Notes under the pieces: generated by a model
What the model was told of the DNA's origin: nothing
Databases searched by the model: none
Seen by the model: only the letters and a program-made list of their open reading frames with translations
Translations under genes and position numbers: made by a program
Assembly (NCBI RefSeq): GCF_004123195.1
Contig: NZ_SDLI01000005.1
Location: forward strand, 194,475-258,474
Direction: 5' to 3'
Source: Ammoniphilus sp. CFH 90114
GTDB lineage: Bacteria; Bacillota; Bacilli; Aneurinibacillales; RAOX-1
Length of the DNA: 64,000 bases
Part shown: piece by piece, positions 1 through 9,115 of the stretch
Numbering within the stretch: the first letter of the stretch is position 1
Layout: every line of letters begins with the position of its first letter

Positions 1-1
1 C

Positions 2-274
<273 letters not shown>

Positions 275-361
275 ACTTCGGCGTTTTTTGGGGGAGAAGA
301 CAGAAAAAAATGTCTCTTCCCTTTTTCATTTTTGCATGACAAACGAGAGACATTAACGAAC

Positions 362-596
362 ATGCAAAAATCAATGAATGCTGGGGGACAGTGGATTGCG
401 GTCATGGAAAGTCCTGATATAGTGAATCGAACGTATCATCATGTTGCCTTTAAAATTAGAGATGAAGATGTCGATGGGTATCTAAAAAATAGATGAGTTA
501 AACCTTGATATGAAACCTCCTAGACCAAGGATAGCAGGGGAAGGATATTCGATCAGATTAGCTTCTTACAAGGAAGTGGATTGTCACTTTCTTTAA
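362..596 (+). pseudogene. FosX/FosB-like VOC-family fosfomycin-resistance remnant
   Basis: Two frames together encode WIAVMESPDIVNRTYHHVAF (from about 392) and then IDELNLDMKPPRPRIAGEGYSI (from 489). Their order and content match the second half of FosX-type vicinal-oxygen-chelate enzymes (WIAIMEG..., RTYNHIAF, LGLEIKPPRPR, GEGRSIYFYD), which inactivate fosfomycin. The first frame hits TGA at 494-496. Continuity is restored by a shift within the six-A run at 484-489. The N-terminal half (first metal ligand) and the C-terminal FYDFDNHLFELH segment are missing, so the gene is decayed. The single shift in a homopolymer could be a sequencing error, but the missing ends could not. Confidence 0.6.
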
Positions 597-733
597 GAAA
601 TCCTGACTATTCTTCCATGTAAACCTCCTTGCGCATTCATTGTCTTTATGTGTAACCCGCTGTACTAAATGAAGGGAAGAGCACACATACATATAAAGTG
701 GGTTAAACTTAAAGCGCTTTGTGAGGTGATTCT

Positions 734-2788
734 ATGGACAAATCATCAGGATCCAACAAAAAAGGGGATGGAAATAAGAAAAATGAGCAGTTAGAGCAGG
801 TTCGTATAAAAAATACCGGTAAAAGATTGACGACGAATGAAGGACTGAAGGTTTCAAATAACGAGTCAACCTTAAAAGCAGGAGATCGAGGCCCTGTATT
901 AATGCAGGATTTTCATTTCTTTCAAAAACAGATGCACTTTGACACGGAACGAATTCCGGAAAGAGTCGTTCATGCAAGAGGATTTGGAGTGCATGGTGAA
1001 TTTGAGCTATATAAGTCGATGAAAGAATATACAAAAGCTGGATTCCTGCAGGAACCTGGATTAAAAACACCAGTATTTGTGCGCTTTTCTACCGTACAAG
1101 GCGGCAAAGGGTCCATGGATACGGCACGGGATATACGCGGTTTTGCTGTCAAATTTTATACACAAGAAGGAAACTACGACTTATTAGGACTTCAGTTTCC
1201 TGTATTTGTTATTCATGATGCTTTTAAGTTTGTAGATTCGCAGCATGCTTTAAAACCGGAGCCGCATAACGATATGCCGACAGCCTCGGCCGCACATGAT
1301 AACTTTTGGGATTTTGTCGCTAATAATCAAGAATCCGCTCATTTTGTCATGTGGGCGATGTCGGACCGAGGTGTTCCACGAAGCTGGCGGATGATGGAAG
1401 GGTTTGGTGTCAATATCTTTCGTTTTGTCAATGAACAGGGGAAAAGTACCTTCGTGAGATTTCATTGGAAACCCATCCTCGGTGTCCATTCGTTGCTTAA
1501 TGAGGAAGCGTTGATGATAGGGGGACTCGACCCTGATTATCATCGACGAGATCTAAGGGAAGCCATTGAGCGTGGTGCTTATCCTGTCTTTGAACTTGGT
1601 GTACAAATGATTGCGGAAGAAGATGAACAAAAATTTGACTTTGACGTGATTGATCCAACCAAACTCTGGCCAGAGGAGCTCGTCCCCGTTGAGATCATCG
1701 GGAAGATGACACTGAATCGAAATGTAGATAATTTCTTTGCTGAAACAGAGCAGGTCGCTTTTGACGTTACCAATCTGGTTCCGGGGATTAACTTTAGTAA
1801 TGATCCCATTTTACAGGGGAGGACATTCACCTATAAAATCACCCAAATGCACAGGTTAGGAGGATCGAATTACCCGGATTTGCCAATTAACCGATCCCTT
1901 TGTCCTTTCCATAATAACCAGCGAGACGGATTTAGCCGACACCGGATTGATGTCGATCAAGTTAATTATTATAGAAACTCCATAGCGAATAATACACCAG
2001 GACCGACCCCTCCAGAGGAAGGTGGGTTTGTCCATTATCCAGAGCATGTAGAAGGTCCTAAGATTAAGGCCAGCAGTGAATCTTTCAAAGATTTCTTCAC
2101 TCATGCAAGGTTATTTTGGAATAGTATGTCTCTCGTTGAAAAGCAGCACATTATAGAAGCCTTTAGTTTCGAACTGGCAAAAGTTGAGAGCGAATCCGTT
2201 CGTCAGCAGGTTGTTGATATGTTTGTTCATGTTGATAAGGAAATGGCGACAAGGATTGCTAATCATGTTGGAGTTAAGCCTCCAACCGGCCAGCATGTAT
2301 CGGATACAGCTTCATCCCCTGCATTAAGTCAAGCGAATACAGTTCATTATCCTCATTCATTAAGGGTTGGGGTTTTAATTGGACATGGATTTCATGGTAA
2401 AGAGGTCAAGAGTGTTATTGACATGCTTGTTCAAAATGGAGTTTTTGTAGATATGGTTAGTGACAAGCTTGGAACGGTCATTGGAGAGGATGGTACGAAA
2501 TTTAAGGTCAATAAGATCTTTCTTTCCACCCATCACGTACTTCATGACTCGCTATATGTCGTAGGTGGACGTTCAGACAATCAAAAGGAATTGGATAGAA
2601 ATATCGTGGAATTTATTCAGGGAGCCTATAAACACTATAAACCGATCAGAATAGCAACAACGGCACTGAGTTATATCCAGGCATCAAAAAAGAATAATTT
2701 AGCGGGTGTCGTTTTTGCCGCCAAAAATCCCAACTTCTGTAGTGAACTTCTAAACTGCTATCACTCAGCGGCGTTTTTGGAATCGTAA
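734..2788 (+). CDS. katE: Large-subunit (KatE/HPII-type) catalase with unusual distal haem pocket
   Basis: This 684-residue protein has the length and order of clade-2 large catalases: an N-terminal arm, a beta-barrel catalase core (about 50-500) and a C-terminal flavodoxin/GATase-like domain (about 545-684). The distal histidine is in RVVHARGFG and the proximal haem tyrosine in RTFTY, and ALKPEPHNDMP and CPFHNNQRDG are intact. The segment that is normally GNN(I/T)PVFF reads GLQFPVFV (L153, Q154), so the catalytic asparagine is absent. It should decompose hydrogen peroxide in the cytoplasm, but activity may be altered. The start is the ATG preceded by GTGAGGTGAT. A perfect AAAGCGCTTT palindrome lies at 711-720. 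It resembles Bacillus KatE, a general-stress catalase. Confidence 0.93.
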   Translation: MDKSSGSNKKGDGNKKNEQLEQVRIKNTGKRLTTNEGLKVSNNESTLKAGDRGPVLMQDFHFFQKQMHFDTERIPERVVHARGFGVHGEFELYKSMKEYTKAGFLQEPGLKTPVFVRFSTVQGGKGSMDTARDIRGFAVKFYTQEGNYDLLGLQFPVFVIHDAFKFVDSQHALKPEPHNDMPTASAAHDNFWDFVANNQESAHFVMWAMSDRGVPRSWRMMEGFGVNIFRFVNEQGKSTFVRFHWKPILGVHSLLNEEALMIGGLDPDYHRRDLREAIERGAYPVFELGVQMIAEEDEQKFDFDVIDPTKLWPEELVPVEIIGKMTLNRNVDNFFAETEQVAFDVTNLVPGINFSNDPILQGRTFTYKITQMHRLGGSNYPDLPINRSLCPFHNNQRDGFSRHRIDVDQVNYYRNSIANNTPGPTPPEEGGFVHYPEHVEGPKIKASSESFKDFFTHARLFWNSMSLVEKQHIIEAFSFELAKVESESVRQQVVDMFVHVDKEMATRIANHVGVKPPTGQHVSDTASSPALSQANTVHYPHSLRVGVLIGHGFHGKEVKSVIDMLVQNGVFVDMVSDKLGTVIGEDGTKFKVNKIFLSTHHVLHDSLYVVGGRSDNQKELDRNIVEFIQGAYKHYKPIRIATTALSYIQASKKNNLAGVVFAAKNPNFCSELLNCYHSAAFLES

Positions 2789-2822
2789 ATAAATAATTCT
2801 AAAATCTGTAAGGAAGTTGATA

Positions 2823-3011
2823 ATGTTCGTTCTTTATAGTCTAATAGCCATTACAGGAATGGCTATATTCATCTGCATTCTCATATTCTCTACCTACAAA
2901 ATATTACGAAACAAAAAGAGCTTCCACTCTTGGCTAACTTTGGTCATGGTGGTTTTCTTTTTAGGGGTGGCTCTTTGGCAAAGTTTAAAATTCTTTAATG
3001 TAAGATTTTAA
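2823..3011 (+). CDS. Small two-helix membrane protein
   Basis: The 62-residue product has two hydrophobic spans (about residues 2-24 and 37-55) separated by a basic stretch KILRNKKSFHSW, which suggests two membrane helices with a cytoplasmic loop. I chose the ATG at 2823, about eight bases after AAGGAAG, over the TTG at 2817. It follows the catalase gene by 34 bases and may be co-transcribed with it. I do not recognise the family. Confidence 0.6.
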   Translation: MFVLYSLIAITGMAIFICILIFSTYKILRNKKSFHSWLTLVMVVFFLGVALWQSLKFFNVRF

Positions 3012-3042
3012 TTCAATAACTTAGTTGAGCTTAATAAAATGT

Positions 3043-3071
3043 TTGCAAAAAATGTAGGCAAGAAGTAAGAT
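3043..3071 (+). promoter_or_regulatory. Sigma-A-type promoter for the ktrAB leader
   Basis: TTGCAA (3043-3048) and TAAGAT (3066-3071) are separated by exactly 17 bases, just upstream of the riboswitch. This is a plausible vegetative promoter inferred by eye. Confidence 0.5.
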
Positions 3072-3087
3072 ATCTTGCATAAGTAAA

Positions 3088-3268
3088 ATCAAATCGCTGA
3101 GTTCCGAATTGGAAGCGGGGGACCCAAGTTTGGTTTGTGTTCTTGTTCTGTTGAAGAGAACACAAATTAGGGGGTGAATCTTGTGTGGACTATATTCTTC
3201 ACAGGTAGGGCGACTCTCACGCCCGAATCCGACAGCTAACCTCGTAAGCGTATAAAGAGAGGTGGATA
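3088..3268 (+). promoter_or_regulatory. Cyclic di-AMP riboswitch (ydaO/yuaA leader)
   Basis: The leader carries the hallmark blocks of the ydaO/yuaA class: AATCGCTGAG with a GGAAGCGGGGGACCC-like segment, GGGGTGAATC, then GCCCGAATCCGACAGCTAACCTCGTAAGCGT and GAGAGGTGG. A strong intrinsic terminator follows at 3310-3340 and the ktrA start at 3394. In known members c-di-AMP binding promotes termination, which lowers potassium uptake when c-di-AMP is high. The placement ahead of ktrAB is the classical one. Confidence 0.93.
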
Positions 3269-3309
3269 ATCGTGCCGATGCATGGTGTTTTTGACGATGC
3301 GTGAAGAAG

Positions 3310-3340
3310 CCACGAAGAGATACTCTCTTTGTGGTTTTTT
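3310..3340 (+). terminator. Riboswitch expression-platform terminator
   Basis: CCACGAAGAGA and TCTCTTTGTGG form a perfect 11-bp stem with a TAC loop followed by six T. It sits between the c-di-AMP aptamer and ktrA, so it is the switchable terminator. Confidence 0.92.
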
Positions 3341-3393
3341 GTCTTTACTGGAAATGATAATTAAATAATGTAAACTTGAAAGGAAGCCATAGC

Positions 3394-4053
3394 ATGCCAG
3401 CAAAAACATTTGCAGTGATCGGTATGGGACGTTTTGGTTCGAGTGTAGCTAAAACTCTCTATGAAATGGGTTATGAAGTGATGGCAATTGATTCATGTGA
3501 AGAACGAATACAAGAATATATTCAATATGTCACATATGCAGTCCAAGCAGATGCAACAGATGAGCAAGCCCTTAAGGAGCTTGGGATTCGGAACTTTGAT
3601 GTCGTCGTCGTAGCGATCGGAGATGATATTCAAGCGAGTATTCTCACCACACTTATTCTGAAAGAATTAGGAGTAAAGCAAATTACAGTAAAGGCACAAA
3701 ATGAGCGTCATGGAAAGGTTCTATATAAGCTTGGCGCCGATCGGGTCGTATTTCCTGAAAGAGATATGGGCAGCCGAATAGCGAATAATTTGGTTTCACC
3801 TAATGTATTGGATTTTATTGAGTTAGCTGAAGATTATAGTGTAGTTGAAGTCGTTGCAGGAGAAAGGCTCGTCGGGAAATCTCTTATCGAATTGAATATT
3901 CGTGCTAGGTTTGGGGTGAACGTGATGGCCATTAAGAGCGGAGCCCATATTAATATTGCACCCCAAGCTGATGATACGATTCAGAAAGATGATATCCTTG
4001 TTGTTATAGGAGAGAACCGAGATCTAAGGCGCTTTGAGCAACATATTATATAA
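3394..4053 (+). CDS. ktrA: Potassium uptake regulatory subunit KtrA/KtrC (RCK protein)
   Basis: This is a 219-residue cytoplasmic RCK protein. It has an N-terminal Rossmann nucleotide-binding (TrkA-N) domain with GMGRFG at residues 10-15, and a C-terminal TrkA-C domain (about 135-219), the site where c-di-AMP binds in known KtrA/KtrC. It gates the KtrB channel encoded next door. The ATG at 3394 follows AAAGGAAG; the upstream TTG at 3376 overlaps that ribosome site and was not used. The gene lies 33 bases ahead of ktrB and behind a c-di-AMP riboswitch, so transcription and probably protein activity both respond to c-di-AMP. Confidence 0.95.
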   Translation: MPAKTFAVIGMGRFGSSVAKTLYEMGYEVMAIDSCEERIQEYIQYVTYAVQADATDEQALKELGIRNFDVVVVAIGDDIQASILTTLILKELGVKQITVKAQNERHGKVLYKLGADRVVFPERDMGSRIANNLVSPNVLDFIELAEDYSVVEVVAGERLVGKSLIELNIRARFGVNVMAIKSGAHINIAPQADDTIQKDDILVVIGENRDLRRFEQHII

Positions 4054-4085
4054 ATTCTACCAAAACAATATAGAGGTATTGCGCT

Positions 4086-5426
4086 ATGATTTCATTAAAA
4101 AAATTCAATCTTATTGAGCTTCATCCTGCTCGATTGCTTATACTTGGATTTGGCTTTCTGATTGTTGTAGGAACCTTACTTCTAATGCTTCCGATTTCTA
4201 CACGACCAGGACATCAATTGGGATTTATTGATGCGTTATTTGAAGCAACCTCTGCTGTTTGTGTGACCGGATTAGTCGTTGTTGATACAGGAACGACCTT
4301 CACGCTGTTCGGACAAATTGTACTGTTGGCGTTAATTCAAATTGGCGGTTGGGGCTTTATGACGGCTGGGGTCTTTATGTTTATCATCCTGGGAAAGAAG
4401 ATTGGTTTAAAAGAAAGGTTGGTACTGCAAAGTACTTTAAATCAGTTTTCTATTCAAGGAGTAGTCAAGCTGGTGATATTAATTATTTCCTTAACCGTCT
4501 TCATGGAATCCGTTGGTGCTCTTCTGCTAGCCCTTCGTTGGTCGTATGAGATGCCTTGGAGTACCGCCTTGTACTATGGGATCTTTCATTCTATTTCTGC
4601 ATTCAATAACGCTGGATTCGGTCTGGAGCCTGACAGTTTAAGCAAGTGGGTTGGAGACCCTACCATTAATCTTGTTATCACTTTCTTATTTATGGCTGGT
4701 GGGATTGGATTTACTGTTATTTTGGACTTGTGGAACAAGAAATCCTTACGGAAACTATCCTTGCACTCAAAAATTGCTTTACTTGTTTCCTTAATTCTCA
4801 ATATCATTGCAACTCTAATTATATTTGCAACAGAGTTCAGTAATCCAGACACGATTGGTAATTTTCCTCTCGCGGATAAGTGGTGGGCTTCGTATTTTCA
4901 AGGGGTGGTTACCCGTACGGCAGGATTCAACACGATTGATATAGGGCAGATGATGGTCCCATCCTTGGTCTTTATGATGTTTATGATGTTTATCGGGGCC
5001 TCGTCTGCTTCCACAGGTGGGGGGATAAAAGTAACAACATTCGCTCTCATGCTCTTAGCCCTATGGTCAGTTCTAACAGCGAAAGATAACGTCAGCATCT
5101 TTAAGCGAAGGATTCCTTGGGAGCTGGTGAATAAAGCCTTCTCGATTGCCGTTACCGCGATTATGTTTATCAGTGTTATTTTCTTTATCCTTACGTATAC
5201 GGAACAAGCGGACCTTGTACTCATTTTATTTGAGACGATTTCAGCTTTCGGTACCGTCGGATTATCAGCAGGGTTGACAGCAGACCTATCTCCAATGGGC
5301 AGAGTACTGATCACCATTCTCATGTTTATTGGGAGAATTGGTCCATTAACGATGGCATTTGCACTGATGAAATTCAGTGATAAAAGTAGGGTGAAGTACG
5401 TGGAAGAGAGGATTCTAATCGGATAG
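4086..5426 (+). CDS. ktrB: Potassium channel/transporter subunit KtrB (Trk/Ktr/HKT superfamily)
   Basis: The 446-residue membrane protein has the four-fold M1-P-M2 repeat of Ktr channels. Selectivity-filter glycines appear in TSAVCVTGLVV, NNAGFGL, TRTAGFN and FGTVGLSAG. An ASSASTGGGIKVTT segment, the usual intramembrane loop region of the third repeat, follows the third filter. It forms a complex with the KtrA ring encoded immediately upstream and mediates potassium uptake across the cytoplasmic membrane. The start ATG follows AGAGGT. The two genes form a transcription unit under the upstream c-di-AMP riboswitch. Confidence 0.95.
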   Translation: MISLKKFNLIELHPARLLILGFGFLIVVGTLLLMLPISTRPGHQLGFIDALFEATSAVCVTGLVVVDTGTTFTLFGQIVLLALIQIGGWGFMTAGVFMFIILGKKIGLKERLVLQSTLNQFSIQGVVKLVILIISLTVFMESVGALLLALRWSYEMPWSTALYYGIFHSISAFNNAGFGLEPDSLSKWVGDPTINLVITFLFMAGGIGFTVILDLWNKKSLRKLSLHSKIALLVSLILNIIATLIIFATEFSNPDTIGNFPLADKWWASYFQGVVTRTAGFNTIDIGQMMVPSLVFMMFMMFIGASSASTGGGIKVTTFALMLLALWSVLTAKDNVSIFKRRIPWELVNKAFSIAVTAIMFISVIFFILTYTEQADLVLILFETISAFGTVGLSAGLTADLSPMGRVLITILMFIGRIGPLTMAFALMKFSDKSRVKYVEERILIG

Positions 5427-5474
5427 AAGATTGTTGGACAAAATATTCCATATAAATATAGGAAGGGGTATTTT

Positions 5475-6479
5475 ATGGAAGGAAACTCATCTATACAAAT
5501 GACTTCGTCAGAAGTCGCGAATTTGTGGAAAGTATATGAAATGGAAACGTTGAATGTATGTATGATCCAACACTTTTTATCAACGCTGGAAGATCCCGAG
5601 ATCATTTCACTAACGGAGGAAAAACTGTCTTTAAAAGAAGATAGAATAAAACAGTTGCAGGAGATTTTTCAAAAAGAGAAATTCCCTATTCCAATGGGAA
5701 TGACCAAAGATGATATTAATAAATCTGCACCTAAACTGTTTACAGACACTTTTATTATACAGTACCTACATTATATGGCTAGGATAGGAATTGAAACGTA
5801 TGGATTAGCAGTCTCTTGTTGTCCACGGTATGATTTAAGAGACTTTTTCATAAAAGGACTTCATTCCTTTTCGCATATCCAGAATAAAATCATGGATCTA
5901 TTGCTTGAGAAAGGAATTTATGTTCGTTCTCCCTATGTTCCATATCCTGACAAGGTTGATTTTGTAAAAGAACAAGGATTCATAACAGGGTGGCTGGGAG
6001 AGCGAAGACCCCTGCATACTGTACAGATTACACATCTATATTTGAATATTCAGCGCAATGCCATTGGTCAGCAATTAATGAGTGCATTCAGTCAATGCGC
6101 TCGAGATAAAGATGTAAAAAAATACATGTTGCGAGGTAAACATTTATCGATGAAGTTCATGGAAATCTTCAGTTCATTGTTAAAAGAAGATGACCTAATC
6201 CCTCCAACGTTTGGAGGAATAGGTATTACTACTTCAACCGTTCCTCCGTTTTCAGATAAGCTAATGTTAACATTAGTAGCAAACTTAAATGCGTATGGCA
6301 TGTCGTTATATGGTCTCTCCTTAAGTGAAAGTACAAGGAGAGATTTATTTGCCCAGTATACTCGAATTATGGCTGAGGTAGGCCAATTTGCGGAGGATGG
6401 AGTTAACTTATTAATTAAACATGGATACTTCGAGGAACCGCCGAAAGCACCAGACAGAAAAGAAATAGCTCAAACATAA
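5475..6479 (+). CDS. DUF3231 family protein (spore-coat CotF-like helical protein)
   Basis: The 334-residue protein is almost all alpha-helical and consists of two related halves of about 160 residues. Each half begins with a helix such as ANLWKVYEMETLNVCMIQHF or THLYLNIQRNAIGQQLMSAF, and both carry a KFPIPMG/DLIPPTFGG-type loop. This layout is typical of DUF3231 proteins in spore-forming Bacillales, which resemble the ferritin-like CotF family; no biochemical role is established. The ATG follows AGGAAGGGG. It sits 48 bases after ktrB and may be read through from it. Confidence 0.8.
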   Translation: MEGNSSIQMTSSEVANLWKVYEMETLNVCMIQHFLSTLEDPEIISLTEEKLSLKEDRIKQLQEIFQKEKFPIPMGMTKDDINKSAPKLFTDTFIIQYLHYMARIGIETYGLAVSCCPRYDLRDFFIKGLHSFSHIQNKIMDLLLEKGIYVRSPYVPYPDKVDFVKEQGFITGWLGERRPLHTVQITHLYLNIQRNAIGQQLMSAFSQCARDKDVKKYMLRGKHLSMKFMEIFSSLLKEDDLIPPTFGGIGITTSTVPPFSDKLMLTLVANLNAYGMSLYGLSLSESTRRDLFAQYTRIMAEVGQFAEDGVNLLIKHGYFEEPPKAPDRKEIAQT

Positions 6480-6743
6480 TTTAATAATTAAAGAAGTAGA
6501 GAATGAGCTTGATGTGGAAGTATCATATGATTCCCTTCAAGCTCTACCTATGTCACCCCATAATTATCTCCCAGCATCCCTGAAGGAAATGCAGCACGCC
6601 CCAACCCAACCTCCGATCACATTTCAAACCAGCTGAAGAGACAAACCTAACAATAATAATGTTATAAATATCAATAAGTATTTATTGAAAAACAATAAAT
6701 TATGAGTTAAAATCATATTAAAAATATAAGTGAGGTGCTCTTT
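6480..6743. other. Intergenic region with one hairpin
   Basis: AGCTTGA and TCAAGCT (about 6508-6544) can pair into a 7-bp stem that may end the upstream transcript, though no T run follows. The stretch 6650-6720 is very AT-rich (TAATAATAATG, ATAAATATCAATAAG) and probably holds the promoter of the next operon. I see no gene here. Confidence 0.4.
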
Positions 6744-7226
6744 ATGGAACGAAGTACGACACTTTTCTTAAAGATAGCTGTTTTTCTTATGGGAATCCCA
6801 GTTCTTGCTTTGTGCCTTTTCTTGGTACCTGAGATAGGGAATTTTACAGCAGTACTGTATCCAGATGCTGCTTATCTAAAGTATTTCGTTTTCGCCGTGA
6901 TGTATGGAGCCGCTATACCTTTTTACTTTGCTCTGTTTCAGGCTTTTAAACTTTTAACGTTTATTGATCAGAACAAAGCGTTCTCGGTACGATCTGTAAA
7001 GTCTCTAAAGAGAATAAAAAATTGTGCCATTACCATTAGTGGTTTGTATGTGGCAGGAATGCCGCTCTTCTATCTCATCGCGGAAAGAGATGATGCTCCA
7101 GGTATCATACTCATTGGGTTGGTGCTTATTTTTGCTTCCATGGTTATCGCAGTCTTTGCTGCTGTTCTCCAAAGACTTTTGCAAGAAGCTATAAATATAA
7201 AATCAGAAAATGATTTAACGGTCTGA
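6744..7226 (+). CDS. DUF2975 family membrane protein
   Basis: The 160-residue protein has four predicted membrane helices (about 7-29, 42-66, 89-110 and 118-143) with the loop FIDQNKAFSVRSVKSLKRIK between helices two and three. This loop is characteristic of DUF2975 proteins. These are regularly encoded directly before a small YozG-like HTH regulator, as here (10-base gap). The ATG at 6744 lies seven bases after GAGGTG; the GTG at 6735 is part of that ribosome site. The function of the pair is unknown. Confidence 0.82.
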   Translation: MERSTTLFLKIAVFLMGIPVLALCLFLVPEIGNFTAVLYPDAAYLKYFVFAVMYGAAIPFYFALFQAFKLLTFIDQNKAFSVRSVKSLKRIKNCAITISGLYVAGMPLFYLIAERDDAPGIILIGLVLIFASMVIAVFAAVLQRLLQEAINIKSENDLTV

Positions 7227-7236
7227 GGTGAATAAC

Positions 7237-7452
7237 ATGGCAATAATCATCAACATTGATGTGATGCTGGCTAAAAGGAAAATGAGCGTAACAGAACTTT
7301 CGGAGAGGGTCGGAATAACGATGGCTAATCTTTCTATACTGAAAAATGGAAAGGCCAAAGCCATCCGATTTTCAACTTTAGAGGCCATTTGCAAGGCTTT
7401 AGAATGTCAGCCTGGAGATATTTTAGAGTACAAAAGGGACGAAGACACCTAG
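7237..7452 (+). CDS. YozG-like Cro/C1-type HTH regulator
   Basis: This 71-residue protein is essentially one helix-turn-helix domain. INIDVMLAKRKMSVTELSER leads into the recognition region ITMANLSILKNGKAKAIRFS, followed by LEAICKALECQPGDILEY, the usual ending of this family. The ATG at 7237 follows GAGGTGAATAAC. It is co-transcribed with the DUF2975 gene and probably regulates the same operon by binding DNA. Confidence 0.88.
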   Translation: MAIIINIDVMLAKRKMSVTELSERVGITMANLSILKNGKAKAIRFSTLEAICKALECQPGDILEYKRDEDT

Positions 7453-7545
7453 GATTTCCCCCTATAAACCTTTGGAGGCACAAATCATGAGAGCACTCTC
7501 GGGATGGCATTTGAAATTATCAAATTGATAAAGGGGAAGTTTGAT

Positions 7546-8076
7546 ATGACACTGTTTTTATTATTGGGCCTTGTTGGAGTTTTTGTGATTATCATGCTAA
7601 GAAAAGCTATAGTCCTGATGCAAGGAAACAACAACAAACTAGTACGAATGCTTCAACACACCAAGTGGTATCAACAGCATTGGTTTGGAGGAGGATTTCT
7701 ATTTATTGTTAATGTTGTATTGTTTACTGGAGTGGGGTTGGTTCTGCATCTCATTACTCAGTTAAGTATCCCTTTTATTCACCTCCTAATTATGATAGGT
7801 GCGGTGATCACCAGCATCGTTTTGTGGGTGTCGATGAATCGTGGGTGGCAAGGGAGTAAAAAGAATCGATTAAAGATGGGGTTTTTGGGGAGCAGTTTCT
7901 ATATGGTATTAGCCTTATATATCGTTTATAAGTTAATTACATTGGAGCCGTCATTTCCTGGTGATGATACCTTTATGGCATTTATTGGTCTTCTGTTTGG
8001 ACTCATCGTTGCCATCGTTGCCTTTATTACTTGTATGATCTTTACTGGATTGTCTTACCAAAATAAGAGTCAGTAA
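7546..8076 (+). CDS. Multi-pass membrane protein of unknown function
   Basis: The 176-residue protein has about five hydrophobic helices (near 2-18, 45-70, 76-95, 112-132 and 145-170). The start ATG at 7546 has AAAGGGGAAG at a good distance; the ATG at 7504 lacks a ribosome site. It lies 93 bases after the HTH gene and may belong to the same operon, with a terminator following at 8133. No motif identifies its role. Confidence 0.65.
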   Translation: MTLFLLLGLVGVFVIIMLRKAIVLMQGNNNKLVRMLQHTKWYQQHWFGGGFLFIVNVVLFTGVGLVLHLITQLSIPFIHLLIMIGAVITSIVLWVSMNRGWQGSKKNRLKMGFLGSSFYMVLALYIVYKLITLEPSFPGDDTFMAFIGLLFGLIVAIVAFITCMIFTGLSYQNKSQ

Positions 8077-8132
8077 TCGTAAAGTGAGGATGCGTGTAGT
8101 TCCTCACGCTAACGGAGCTCCATGGTGAGAAG

Positions 8133-8157
8133 ACGGATGCATGGCATCCGTTTTTTT
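8133..8157 (+). terminator. Intrinsic terminator
   Basis: ACGGATGC and GCATCCGT pair across an ATG loop and are followed by seven T. A second hairpin, GTGAGGA...TCCTCAC, lies just upstream at about 8085-8107. Together they separate the plus-strand unit from the convergent NRDE gene. Confidence 0.85.
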
Positions 8158-8174
8158 AGTGTATCTCGATTTTC

Positions 8175-8942
8175 TCAAGTTTGAGTTGCAAAAGTAAAGG
8201 AAACCTCTTCCGCTTTTTCTTTGCTGGACAGGAACGTTCTTTCTGTATAGGTTACCCGATTCTCATAGTCTATGGTCATGAGCGTAGACGAACGCGTGCC
8301 ATAGTTCGCACTTGCAATAAACACGGGGGATAAGATGCGTTCCCATTCTATACCTACACCCGTGTCCGGTAGACTTTCATCCTTCACCTGCTTCTCATCC
8401 GCAAGCACTTCAAACAGGCAATCCTTATTCAGGGTTGGCTTTTGGAGGCATGAATGGAGAAGTTGCTTTCCTTTTTCCACTTTGGGCCAGGTGGTGTTAA
8501 GCTCGGCATTACTCAGGCCATGAATACCAGGAGTGACTTCATCTATGGAATTACTAAGCCAGGAATAGTACCACAAATGTTCAAGATCACCAACGAGCAG
8601 ATTAAAGCCTTGGTAAGAACGACTGTTATTTTTCACTTTCTTAAGATAAGCATCAGGAGAATCATGGCCGATGAGATAGTCGCTGACTAACTCCCCCCTG
8701 GAGCGTGCATCCGCTAGAAGAACTGAAGGATCACGATAATTAGTAATTGCGGCAAATCTACCTGTCTTGGTGATTCCCATCCAAGTTCCCATTTTCTCCA
8801 GGTCTCTTCCAGCTAAAAAAAAAGGATAATCTTCCCAGAAGGATGCCGGTGCAGTCGGCCGCTGATAATATTCATCGCGATTCGCGGCAACCACGAAACG
8901 ATACTGCGGGTGATTTTGATAGGAAAAAAGAATAATACACAT
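8175..8942 (-). CDS. NRDE family protein (TANGO2-like)
   Basis: The 255-residue protein starts MCIILFSYQNHPQYRFVVAA followed by the name-giving NRDE motif at about residues 21-24. It also has FWEDYPFFLAGRDLEKMGTW, the conserved GRD-x-GTW segment, and AAITNYRDP. NRDE proteins are related to N-terminal-nucleophile hydrolases through a catalytic Cys2. In eukaryotes TANGO2 is linked to haem and lipid handling, but the bacterial role is unsettled. It is a single gene with its own leader and is convergent with the upstream membrane-protein operon. Confidence 0.9.
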   Translation of the reverse strand: MCIILFSYQNHPQYRFVVAANRDEYYQRPTAPASFWEDYPFFLAGRDLEKMGTWMGITKTGRFAAITNYRDPSVLLADARSRGELVSDYLIGHDSPDAYLKKVKNNSRSYQGFNLLVGDLEHLWYYSWLSNSIDEVTPGIHGLSNAELNTTWPKVEKGKQLLHSCLQKPTLNKDCLFEVLADEKQVKDESLPDTGVGIEWERILSPVFIASANYGTRSSTLMTIDYENRVTYTERTFLSSKEKAEEVSFTFATQT

Positions 8943-9115
8943 GAACTTTCCCCCTATTGGGTGATTTTAATATTTAGTCTAACATAATTTGGTGTGAATT
9001 TCAGAATGCCTGCCTACGGATGTTTAACGAAATAATAGTAATCCGTGGGGATGACCGTTTACACCATTAGGAAAGTACCAATACTGTGTAATAAGATTAA
9101 ATAAATGGTGATCAA

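Noticed and set aside
4898-5605. A 235-residue minus-strand frame
   Set aside because: It is antisense to the well-defined ktrB gene and the start of the DUF3231 gene, has no ribosome site and shows no family motifs.
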